A DNA stretch of 33,864 nt, taken from assembly GCA_004322015.1 (NCBI GenBank), contig SCQT01000178.1, forward strand, positions 1-33,864, given 5' to 3'. The notes below the pieces were generated by a model. It did not search any database. It saw only the letters and a program-made list of their open reading frames with translations, and was not told where the DNA came from. The position numbers and the translations under genes are program-made. Within the stretch, counting starts at the first letter, position 1; each line of letters starts with the position of its first letter. This document shows, piece after piece, positions 1-6,933 of this stretch. Source of the stretch: Chitinophagaceae bacterium (GTDB lineage Bacteria > Bacteroidota > Bacteroidia > Chitinophagales > Chitinophagaceae).

Positions 1-2
1 TG

Positions 3-92
3 GATGAAGTGGAAAATACCTTATCCGAAGCTTTATTGCAATACCATCTGAATCCCATGGCCATTAAAAAGCTTTCTAAAGGATTTATCTAA
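3..92 (+). CDS. C-terminal end of an unrecognised protein (5' truncated)
   Basis: An open frame enters from the left edge and ends at TAA 90-92. The last 29 residues are visible, beginning DEVENTLSEA and ending KKLSKGFI. This is the only one of the three forward frames that stays open here, and the peptide is amphipathic and plausible as a helical C-terminus. The family cannot be named from so short a tail. The next gene, yajC, starts 254 nt further on. The gap has no terminator I can see and only a 35-codon open frame (164-271) without recognisable character. Confidence 0.5.
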   Translation, partial: DEVENTLSEALLQYHLNPMAIKKLSKGFI

Positions 93-346
93 TTTAATAA
101 AATAGATAGCGGTTTATTATTAACAGTGCAGGAAAAGAGGGCAGGCAATTTAAGCCGATTTTTATGCAAGCGAACACCATGCCTTCACATTTCATGCTCA
201 GCATTGCAGGAAATGTAATTTCAAAAGAACGGCCGGCCCTGACCGATAAAGCGAAAGCGAAGAATCACTAATGCAATCATCCGACTATAAAGACTATAAA
301 ACCAAGTAGCCATAAAACAATCAAACAATAAAAACCATTTAAAACT

Positions 347-727
347 ATGATTTATCTACTAAATGTATTGAATTTGCACAGTGTATTTTTGATGACCCCT
401 GCCGAAGGCGGAAAGGGAGGAGCCGGCGGAGGTATGTTGTTTTTTATTGCCGCCATGCTGGTAGTGATGTGGTTATTCATGATCAGGCCCCAATCGAAAA
501 AGGCTAAGCAGCAGAAACAATTCAATCAGAATATCCAGAAAGGCGATCGTATCGTAACCATTGCAGGCATCCACGGCCGTATCAATAAGGTCAATGATGA
601 TGATACACTGCAATTGGAGGTAAGCCCCGGTTCTTATATGACCATTGAGCGCTCTGCCATCAGCATGGAATTTACCCAGGGGCTGGAGAAGCGGAAAGAA
701 GCGCTGGCAGCGGCAGATAAGAAGTAA
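347..727 (+). CDS. yajC: YajC, Sec translocon accessory subunit
   Basis: YajC is a small inner-membrane protein that associates with SecDF and the SecYEG channel. The 126-residue product has one membrane segment (about residues 30-47) followed by the family signature MIRPQSKKAKQQKQF and the cytoplasmic motif KGDRIVTIAGIHG. A Gly-rich stretch (EGGKGGAGGG) precedes the membrane segment, as in other Bacteroidota homologues. The first ATG (347) is used here; an internal ATG at 392 (MTPAEGG) would give about 111 residues, closer to the usual length, and cannot be excluded. No Shine-Dalgarno sequence is visible, which is normal for the phylum. A strong hairpin terminator follows at 785-833, so the gene ends its own transcript. 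Confidence 0.93.
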   Translation: MIYLLNVLNLHSVFLMTPAEGGKGGAGGGMLFFIAAMLVVMWLFMIRPQSKKAKQQKQFNQNIQKGDRIVTIAGIHGRINKVNDDDTLQLEVSPGSYMTIERSAISMEFTQGLEKRKEALAAADKK

Positions 728-736
728 GACTGTTCA

Positions 737-760
737 GGGTTTCGGGTTCAGGGTCTGGGG
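737..760 (+). other. Putative G-quadruplex motif downstream of yajC
   Basis: Just after the yajC stop lie four G-tracts with short loops on the plus strand: G3 (737), N4, G3 (744), N4, G3 (751), N3, G4 (757). A further G5 tract lies at 776-780. This meets the usual G3+N1-7 definition of an intramolecular quadruplex. The flanking text repeats units such as GGTTTCAGGTTTC, so it may simply be low-complexity intergenic DNA. Function is unknown. Confidence 0.4.
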
Positions 761-784
761 TTTCAGGTTTCAGCCGGGGGTTGA

Positions 785-833
785 GGTCATACTTTGGTTT
801 TTGTAATTAGAAAAATCGAAGTATGATCTTTTT
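785..833 (+). terminator. Intrinsic terminator after yajC
   Basis: A long imperfect hairpin has a left arm at 787-802 (TCATACTTTGGTTTTT) and a right arm at 811-826 (AAAAATCGAAGTATGA). All 16 positions pair if two G-U wobbles are allowed, around an 8-nt loop. Outer pairs extend it to 785/828, and a T-tract (829-833) follows directly. The A-rich inner half could let it work in both directions. It separates yajC from coaE. Confidence 0.72.
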
Positions 834-853
834 ATTATTATAATTATGTCAAT

Positions 854-1018
854 GTCAAACCCCAAATGACAAATATCAAATAAATCCCAAATTCAAATTT
901 CTAAGTTTCAAACAGGAACTACTGCTGGCAGGTTTGGGTCATTTAGAATTGGATTTTCTGGTATAACCAGCCTACAGGCAGGTTTGTTCTTTGGATTTTG
1001 TATTTTGAAAATTCTTCA
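854..1018. repeat. CAAA/TTTG intergenic element, copy A
   Basis: This fills most of the roughly 300-base gap between yajC and coaE. The left part is a run of CAAA-containing words (for example CCCAAATGACAAATATC, 861-877). The right part has the complementary character (GGTTTGGGTCATTTAG, 931-946, and TTTGGATTTTGTATTTTG, 990-1007). The two halves are loosely inverted relative to each other and also contain a direct repeat GGCAGGTTTG. Similar elements lie at 15246-15385 and 23420-23594. No open frame in it looks like a gene. Confidence 0.55.
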
Positions 1019-1028
1019 CTGATATTTG
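997..1028 (+). promoter_or_regulatory. Candidate Bacteroidota promoter for coaE
   Basis: TTTG (997-1000), a 20-nt spacer, then GATATTTG (1021-1028), one mismatch from the TAnnTTTG -7 consensus. Only 6 nt separate it from the ATG at 1035. It overlaps the end of the AT-rich repeat element, where TTTG words are common, so chance occurrence is possible. Confidence 0.35.
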
Positions 1029-1034
1029 CAGTTT

Positions 1035-1619
1035 ATGAAAAAGATCGGCATTACCGGCGGCATTGGTTCGGGAAAAAGCACTGTTTGCAGGGTATTCAGC
1101 GCGCTCGGTATTCCTGTCTATTATGCGGATGAAGCTGCCAAACGTCTGATGCAACATGACCATTTATTAAAAACCGCTATCAGGGAACATTTCGGACATG
1201 AAACGTATGACAGCACAGGCAATCTGAACAGAGTCTTTCTCGCGAAAACAGTCTTTAATAATAAGGAAAAATTAGCTCTGCTGAATTCTTTAGTTCATCC
1301 GGTAACCATTAAAGATGCTGAGAAATGGGCGGAAAAGCAGGAAGCGCCTTATGTGATCAAAGAGGCTGCTTTAATGTTTGAAAGCGAGGCTTTTCACTAT
1401 GTGGATAAGATCATTGGTGTTTCCGCGCCGTTAGCTTTAAGGATAAAACGTACAATGGACCGGGATCAAGTGGACAGGGATGAAGTAATGAGCAGAATGA
1501 AAAATCAGATGGATGAAGAAACGAAAATGAAAATGTGCGATTATATAATTTATAATGATGAACAACAGGCGGTGATCCCACAGGTGCTGGATCTGCATGA
1601 AAAAATTCTGAACCTTTGA
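1035..1619 (+). CDS. coaE: Dephospho-CoA kinase
   Basis: CoaE catalyses the last step of coenzyme A synthesis, phosphorylating the 3'-hydroxyl of dephospho-CoA with ATP in the cytoplasm. The N-terminus MKKIGITGGIGSGKST is the CoaE P-loop (GGIGSGKST, residues 8-16). The CoaE text LNSLVHPVT and the lid-like segment RIKRTMDRDQVDRDEV follow in the expected order. The 194-residue length is typical. The frame could begin at a TTG at 1026, but ATG 1035 gives the standard start directly at the beta strand before the P-loop. hemJ follows 128 nt downstream in the same direction, separated by a tandem-repeat array. Confidence 0.95.
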   Translation: MKKIGITGGIGSGKSTVCRVFSALGIPVYYADEAAKRLMQHDHLLKTAIREHFGHETYDSTGNLNRVFLAKTVFNNKEKLALLNSLVHPVTIKDAEKWAEKQEAPYVIKEAALMFESEAFHYVDKIIGVSAPLALRIKRTMDRDQVDRDEVMSRMKNQMDEETKMKMCDYIIYNDEQQAVIPQVLDLHEKILNL

Positions 1620-1650
1620 AACAGTAGCAACAGATTATTCCGGCCAATCC

Positions 1651-1746
1651 AACAATAGAACAATAGAACAATCGAACAATCAAGCAATCGAACAATCAAG
1701 CAATCGAACAATTCAACAATTCAACCATTTAACCATCAAACAATAC
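1651..1746. repeat. 8-bp tandem repeat array upstream of hemJ
   Basis: About twelve contiguous 8-bp units fit ARCMATNN: AACAATAG twice, AACAATCG, AACAATCA, AGCAATCG, AACAATCA, AGCAATCG, AACAATTC twice, AACCATTT, AACCATCA and AACAATAC. The period is exact over 96 bp and the last unit ends 1 nt before the hemJ GTG start. A shorter, weaker stretch of the same flavour lies just before yajC (about 315-340). Confidence 0.8.
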
Positions 1747-1747
1747 A

Positions 1748-2290
1748 GTGTTTAATTATATCCTTTCTCTTCATATCATTTTTATCGTCACCTGGTTTGC
1801 AGGCATGTTTTATATCGTCCGGTTGTTTATTTATAACCGGGAAGCCCTTGATATGGATGAACCGCAACGATCTGTTCTGCAAAAGCAATATAATGTGATG
1901 ATCAAAAGGTTATGGTTTGGCATTACCTGGCCTTCCGCCATCCTGACACTGATCTTTGGTCCATGGATGTTTATTTTGTACGTGCATGGCGGACCTGTTC
2001 CCGGATGGCTATGGACAAAAATTGCCTTTGTGGCAGGATTATATTTGTATCATTTATCCCTTCATAAAATATATCGTCAGCAATCGAAAGGAATTTTTAA
2101 ATATTCGTCTTATCAGCTAAGGATGTGGAATGAATTGGCTACTTTATTCCTGTTCATTATTGTATTTTTAGTTGTACTGAAAAACAGCCTGGATATGGTG
2201 AAAGGAATGATCGCATTGATTGTTCTGGCAATCATTTTGATGATGGCAATCAGGATCTATAAAAAGGTGAGGGAGAAGGGAAAGCCATAA
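1748..2290 (+). CDS. hemJ: HemJ/CopD-like protoporphyrinogen IX oxidase
   Basis: HemJ is a membrane protein that oxidises protoporphyrinogen IX to protoporphyrin IX in heme synthesis. The 180-residue product has the family signature near the N-terminus (SLHIIFIVTWFAGMFYIVRL, with His9) and WTKIAFV with Lys91; a histidine and a lysine at these places are the known functional residues of the family. It also has KRLWFGITWPSAILT and about five hydrophobic helices. The start is GTG at 1748, because the array of 8-bp repeats runs up to it and no upstream ATG is in frame. The C-terminus ends in a basic tail. The next gene converges from the other strand, with 89 nt between and no strong terminator. 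Confidence 0.85.
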   Translation: MFNYILSLHIIFIVTWFAGMFYIVRLFIYNREALDMDEPQRSVLQKQYNVMIKRLWFGITWPSAILTLIFGPWMFILYVHGGPVPGWLWTKIAFVAGLYLYHLSLHKIYRQQSKGIFKYSSYQLRMWNELATLFLFIIVFLVVLKNSLDMVKGMIALIVLAIILMMAIRIYKKVREKGKP

Positions 2291-2379
2291 AAAATTCACC
2301 CGGACAACTTCAATAAAGAATTGAAAAAATTGTTGCGATGGGATCGCTTCCCATTCGACCTTTAAGAAAGTATTTAATT

Positions 2380-4122
2380 TTAATGTGCTGATTCTGTTGC
2401 ATGTAATCTTACCGTAAATGTGCTTCCTGCCCCGAAATCACTATCCACATCTATTTTACCGCCTTGTGCTTCTATAAATTCCTTACTGATAGCTAATCCA
2501 AGACCTGTGCCTTTCTCTTTAGATCCGGGAATACGAAAATAACGGTCAAAAATCTTGTCTTTATACTGGGGATCTATTCCCTGTCCTGTATCTTTCACCG
2601 AAAAATTGATATATCCTTCTTCGTTAGCCAGGTTCAAATAAATCACCGAATATTCATAAGAGTAACGGATGGCATTGGAAATCAGGTTGATCAAAACCCA
2701 CGCGGTCTTTTCTTTATCTGCCAGCACTTCAGGCAAATAATCGGGGTACGTGGCTTCCAGCTTGATATGTTTCTGCTCTGCCTGTTTACGGATGGAATGG
2801 ATGGCATATAACAGAATTTCCCTGGCATCAGCAGGTACCACGGATAGCTGAATATTTCCACTCTCTACCTGGGTCATATTCAGCAGCTCACCTGTAATTT
2901 TTAACAAGCGGTTTATGTCGTCTTCAATACTGTTCAACAAATCTTTTTGCTCATTATTTATTCCTCCGATACGGTTATTCTTTAAAAGCTGCAAACTCAT
3001 TTTTATAGATGAAATAGGGGTCTTAAATTCATGGGAAACGGTGGCCATGAAGTTGGTCTTTGCAGCGTCCATCTCTTTGTAAGCAGTTACGTTCCTTAAA
3101 ATGATCACGTTACCTGCCTTCTGTTTTTTTTCATCTCCGGTGGAGGTAATGGCGATATCCAGCACTTCTTTTTCAAAATAGCTTTCCTTCCCGTTAGCAA
3201 ATATTTTTACCGGCTCACTTTGCTTTTTACCGTTGTCCTTCATTGTTTCGGTATCCCTGATCAAAGTCCGGATCAGATCATTGTTTATGGCAATCTGATC
3301 AATACTTGTACCTATGATATTCTCATTTTCCAACCCTGAAATTCTCAACGCTTCCTCATTCATAAACAATATTTTGTTATTTTCATCCAACCCGATAACG
3401 GGATCCTGCATATTATTGATGAGCGCTTCAATCCGCTTTTTTTCTATTAACAGCCTGGCAATACTGCTCCCTGAATATTCCTCCAGTTTTTCGGCCATAA
3501 TATTAAAGGACTTTGCCAGATCGCCAAATTCGCTATTACTTTCTATATGTACTCTCCGGGTGTAATTTTGAGCGGCAATTTGTTTGATGCTTTCTGTCAA
3601 TTCACGGATGGGATCGGCGATATTACCCGGCAGATTGATCAACGAAATAAACGCAATAATGAAACATAATGCACCCGCTACTGCAATCCATACCATTGCT
3701 ATTTGGGCGGTGCCGGAAGCTACCCGGCTTTTACGCACTATTGCCTGCATATTCAGATCCATCATGGTTAAAATGTTTTTACGGATAATTTGACGGATAG
3801 CGGTATCATGGGGTTGGACTAATAATGCATTAAAGTGTCGGGCGAGCTCCTGAGTAGCTTCTTTTTCCCCCACTTCCGTTTCATTATTTTCCTGCAACTC
3901 CAGATTATCTTCGAAATCCTTTACTGCACGGGGATCAGACTGTATTTCATCTAAAGCCAGTATCATATTTCTGGCATATTGCACTGAATTATAATTGGCT
4001 GTGAGGATATTATTAGTGTCTCTTTTTAATGCATTGATATACCACATACCGATAATAGTCAATAACAGGATCATCAAAAAGAGTAACCCTACCCCAAAAG
4101 TCAGACGTGTTTTTATCTTCAT
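2380..4122 (-). CDS. HAMP-PAS sensor histidine kinase, kinase half of a split KdpD system
   Basis: This 580-residue kinase has membrane segments at about 7-29 and 141-164 enclosing a roughly 110-residue periplasmic helical region. A HAMP linker (about 165-222), a PAS domain (about 228-345) and HisKA with phospho-acceptor His364 (ATVSHEFKTPISS) follow. The HATPase_c domain has the N-box NLISNAIRYS, G1 DTGQGID, F-box FDRYFR and G2 GTGLGLA. It is the last gene of the kdp operon and overlaps the KdpD-sensor gene by 4 nt (ATGA). The kinase half of classical KdpD carries four membrane helices and GAF; here it is replaced by a two-helix HAMP-PAS kinase. The likely role is potassium or turgor signalling to the response regulator at 11093-12463. 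That pairing is inferred from location. Confidence 0.88.
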   Translation of the reverse strand: MKIKTRLTFGVGLLFLMILLLTIIGMWYINALKRDTNNILTANYNSVQYARNMILALDEIQSDPRAVKDFEDNLELQENNETEVGEKEATQELARHFNALLVQPHDTAIRQIIRKNILTMMDLNMQAIVRKSRVASGTAQIAMVWIAVAGALCFIIAFISLINLPGNIADPIRELTESIKQIAAQNYTRRVHIESNSEFGDLAKSFNIMAEKLEEYSGSSIARLLIEKKRIEALINNMQDPVIGLDENNKILFMNEEALRISGLENENIIGTSIDQIAINNDLIRTLIRDTETMKDNGKKQSEPVKIFANGKESYFEKEVLDIAITSTGDEKKQKAGNVIILRNVTAYKEMDAAKTNFMATVSHEFKTPISSIKMSLQLLKNNRIGGINNEQKDLLNSIEDDINRLLKITGELLNMTQVESGNIQLSVVPADAREILLYAIHSIRKQAEQKHIKLEATYPDYLPEVLADKEKTAWVLINLISNAIRYSYEYSVIYLNLANEEGYINFSVKDTGQGIDPQYKDKIFDRYFRIPGSKEKGTGLGLAISKEFIEAQGGKIDVDSDFGAGSTFTVRLHATESAH

Positions 4123-5243
4123 GATAAAATGATTATATCCATGTCGGATGAGGACAGCTTTTTTAATAACTCATTAAACAATGCCGTGGAAAGAATTACT
4201 TTCACCAGACTGATGCGGGGTTTTCCGATGCAGATAGTGGTAATGTGCAGCAATTCCGCTTGTTCAATGATAGCCCTCGCAATGTTATCATTATTTACTT
4301 TAATGATCTCCGCCCCTAATTCCGTAGCTAATTTAAAATTATTTATCAAATGACGTTGCCTGTCTAAAGCAATTTTACTAGGGCCTTCCGAAGGTGTTTG
4401 CACGTACAGGACGTACCATTTGCTGTGATAATAATTTGCCAGACGGGCTGTTTTCCTGATAATGTTTTTAGCTGCTTTGTCATTGGAACTTATACAAGCC
4501 AGGAACCTGTCGCGCTTTATTGGATTTGCCTTGATAACTTCCGTATCTACCTGCCGTTCTACATGAGAAGCCACCTCTTTCAACGCCAGCTCACGCAATT
4601 GCAGGATATGATCTTCCTGAAAAAAATTTTTAAGCGCAGACGCCACTTTTTCCGGTTCATATATTTTGCCTTCTTTCAGCCTTGAGATCAGGTCCTCGGC
4701 AGTAAGATCAATATTCACTATTTCATCTGCCTGAGTCAATACGCTATCGGGGATACGTTCTTTCACTTCTATGGAAGTGATATATTTTATCTCTTCATTT
4801 AAGCTTTCAATATGTTGAATATTGACTGCGCTGATCACGTTGATCCCCACAGAAAGAATATCCATCACATCCTGCCAGCGCTTTTCATTCCGGCTGCCTT
4901 CCACATTAGTATGCGCCAATTCATCTACGATCACTACTTCGGGCCGCAGATTAATGATTCCCTGCAGATCCATTTCCTCTAACTCTTTTCCCTTATAAAA
5001 GATAGTTCTTCTCGGAATGACGGGTAATCCTGTTAATAAGGCAGCGGTTTCTTCCCGCTGGTGCGTTTCCACATAGCCTATTTTTACGTCTATACCATTT
5101 TGCAACAGTGCATGCGCTTCCTCTAACATACGATAGGTTTTACCGACGCCCGCGCTCATACCTATGTATATTTTAAACTTCCCTCTCCTTGATTTTTGTA
5201 TCAGATCAAGAAAATGCCGTACACCCTCGTCTTTTCCTTCCAT
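4119..5243 (-). CDS. kdpD: KdpD N-terminal sensor domain plus USP domain, without kinase
   Basis: The 374-residue protein matches only the cytoplasmic N-terminus of classical KdpD. It has Walker A GMSAGVGKT (28-36), GYVETHQREET, LPVIPRRTI, Walker B VVIVDELAHTN (103-113) and NIQHIESLNE. A universal-stress-protein-like fold follows at about 245-374 (RFLACISSNDKAAKN, LYVQTP). There are no membrane helices, HisKA or ATPase region, although full KdpD is about 900 residues. It overlaps the beta-barrel gene by 1 nt and the histidine kinase by 4 nt, so the three are translationally coupled. It presumably acts as a soluble potassium/ATP-responsive partner of the kinase or pump. The USP part does not clearly match the c-di-AMP-binding motif described in Staphylococcus KdpD. 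Confidence 0.9.
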   Translation of the reverse strand: MEGKDEGVRHFLDLIQKSRRGKFKIYIGMSAGVGKTYRMLEEAHALLQNGIDVKIGYVETHQREETAALLTGLPVIPRRTIFYKGKELEEMDLQGIINLRPEVVIVDELAHTNVEGSRNEKRWQDVMDILSVGINVISAVNIQHIESLNEEIKYITSIEVKERIPDSVLTQADEIVNIDLTAEDLISRLKEGKIYEPEKVASALKNFFQEDHILQLRELALKEVASHVERQVDTEVIKANPIKRDRFLACISSNDKAAKNIIRKTARLANYYHSKWYVLYVQTPSEGPSKIALDRQRHLINNFKLATELGAEIIKVNNDNIARAIIEQAELLHITTICIGKPRISLVKVILSTALFNELLKKLSSSDMDIIILS

Positions 5244-6340
5244 TAAAATGCAATTGACAAAGCAGTTGAAATAATGGCATCCTTATTTACAAAATTATTT
5301 TCCTTATTAATGAATAACTCTTCTTTACTGCTGAAATTTCTGATTTCAATACGCCATATTGCCTGCGAAGACAGGTCGTAGTCGGCATTAAAAGAAAATC
5401 CTGTTGTCCTGAATCCCGTTGTGTTTTCTGCAGCGATCATTGCATTATGTTTATCATTAAAATATTCGGCTCTGGCGGCGAGTTTCATTTTGGGAAACGG
5501 TGAATAACATACGATCAAAACAGGCGCATACCAGCTATCATATTTATTTTTTGACCTTTCCTCCTGCTGCAATCCATCATCTATTCCGGCCTCAATGCTC
5601 CAGTTTTTATTCAGATTAAAAATACCGTATAAATCGTTATAATATCGCATTTGTTTGATGGTGTCCGCAGAAATCTTTCCTGCAAAGGTGCTGTAATTCA
5701 GAGTAAATTCGGGTGAAGCTGTCCGGGTAACCTGCGTTCCGACAGCGGGGCTGTTACTACCATTCGAGCGTTGTATGTTTTGCCAACCGTTTAAATACAA
5801 TATAGCTATGTACCATTTCCCATTCCGGTTTGTATATCCCAATTTCACCCCGGTTTCGTAATAGGGCGTATTTTCGGCAACGATGCTGCGGGAAAGGGTT
5901 AAATTATCTTTACCGACGGCGCTTTCAAATCCGATATGCGAAGGCATAATTCCCGCATCCACCCAAAGATCCCTGTTCTTTAATATTTTTACTCCTGCAT
6001 CAGCTTCGTAGATATTTTTTAATACACCCGGCTCTGCAGCATAATTAGCATTCATATAAGTCCCTGCAGCTATTGCAAAGTTAGCGCGCAGATCCCGTGC
6101 ATCATAATTTACTTTAAAAAATGCCAGGTTGATATTGACCTCTTCTGTCCGGTTGTAATTATATATAAAAGGAGGAAGTGTATGATCCTGCGGACGGTTA
6201 AAACTATAAACATAATACGCTTCCAGGTATCCGCTGAAGGTAATGGAATCTTTTTTGTGTTCATTTCCCTGTGCAACGGCATGGGAAAGGAGGCAGCTTA
6301 ACACTGAAAAGAGAATGATATGTTTGCAGGTGTTATTCAT
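5243..6340 (-). CDS. Outer-membrane beta-barrel porin (BBP2/OmpL-like) in the kdp operon
   Basis: The 365-residue product has a signal peptide (hydrophobic ILFSVLSCLLSHAVA, cleavage before QGNEH). Alternating aromatic strands typical of a barrel follow (FSGYLEAYYVYSFN, GKWYIAILYLNGWQN, AARAEYFNDKHN), and the chain ends in phenylalanine (ALSIAF), as barrel proteins do. The content resembles the putative beta-barrel porin-2 family. It overlaps kdpC by 8 nt and kdpD by 1 nt, so it is made with the potassium pump. A reasonable inference is that it gives potassium passage through the outer membrane under limitation. Substrate specificity cannot be read from the sequence. Confidence 0.75.
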   Translation of the reverse strand: MNNTCKHIILFSVLSCLLSHAVAQGNEHKKDSITFSGYLEAYYVYSFNRPQDHTLPPFIYNYNRTEEVNINLAFFKVNYDARDLRANFAIAAGTYMNANYAAEPGVLKNIYEADAGVKILKNRDLWVDAGIMPSHIGFESAVGKDNLTLSRSIVAENTPYYETGVKLGYTNRNGKWYIAILYLNGWQNIQRSNGSNSPAVGTQVTRTASPEFTLNYSTFAGKISADTIKQMRYYNDLYGIFNLNKNWSIEAGIDDGLQQEERSKNKYDSWYAPVLIVCYSPFPKMKLAARAEYFNDKHNAMIAAENTTGFRTTGFSFNADYDLSSQAIWRIEIRNFSSKEELFINKENNFVNKDAIISTALSIAF

Positions 6341-6920
6341 GTTTCGGCGTTTGATCTTGTGAAGTCATTTTGTCTAAAGCAAGATTAAGCTTCAGTACAT
6401 TAATTTTTTCCGGACCAAATAAACCGAGAAAAGGTTTTTCCGTTTCTTTTGAAATAAGCCCGTATAATTTATCTTCAGGTATATGCCTGATGGTGGATAT
6501 CCTTTTTACCTGCACTTTGGCAGCCTGTATGGAAATATCAGGGTCCAGGCCGCTGCCGCTGGCTGTCACCAGGTCAACCGGAATATCCTGTTTTTGTTCA
6601 CCCGGGTCATGCGTTAAAAAGGTGTCAATTCTCGCCTGCACTGTTTTTAAAAGGTCGGGATTGAAAGGTCCTAAATTACTCCCGCCACTGCCGGCTGCAT
6701 TATAATCCACCGCAGAGGGGCGGGACCAAAAATATTTATCTGCCGTGAAGGCCTGCCCTATATTGCTGTAATAAGTCTTGCCGTTTTGCGAAACGATTTC
6801 ACCTTTCCCATGATTGGGTGCTAATTGTGCAATTCCCAGCACTATGCAGGTATAGACCCCGCTAAGCAGGACAATTAAAAGTAGCGTCAATTTTATGGCA
6901 GGAATGATATTCGATTTCAT
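6333..6920 (-). CDS. kdpC: Potassium-transporting ATPase subunit C
   Basis: KdpC is the single-pass periplasmic subunit of the KdpFABC high-affinity potassium pump. The product has one N-terminal membrane helix (about 8-32) and the family motifs FWSRPSAVDYN, GSNLGPFNP, VTASGSGLDPDIS and HIPEDKLYGLI. Length 195 is typical. It starts 13 nt after the kdpB stop and overlaps the downstream beta-barrel gene by 8 nt. Confidence 0.97.
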   Translation of the reverse strand: MKSNIIPAIKLTLLLIVLLSGVYTCIVLGIAQLAPNHGKGEIVSQNGKTYYSNIGQAFTADKYFWSRPSAVDYNAAGSGGSNLGPFNPDLLKTVQARIDTFLTHDPGEQKQDIPVDLVTASGSGLDPDISIQAAKVQVKRISTIRHIPEDKLYGLISKETEKPFLGLFGPEKINVLKLNLALDKMTSQDQTPKHE

Positions 6921-6933
6921 TTCTTTTTAAATT

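Noticed and set aside
164-271. A 35-codon open frame upstream of yajC beginning MQANTMPSHFML
   Set aside because: No promoter box, no recognisable motif, and short frames of this length are common by chance; not listed as a gene.
2291-2379. Small hairpins between hemJ and the histidine kinase (ATGGGA/TCCCAT and TTCAAT/ATTGAA)
   Set aside because: Stems are only 6 bp and neither is followed by a T-tract on the strand that needs termination, so no terminator is called.
4119-5243. Treating the short KdpD as a pseudogene fragment of a broken full-length kdpD
   Set aside because: It ends with a proper stop that overlaps the downstream kinase start by 4 nt, and the downstream kinase has its own complete N-terminus with two membrane helices, HAMP and PAS, so this is an arranged split rather than a frameshift.
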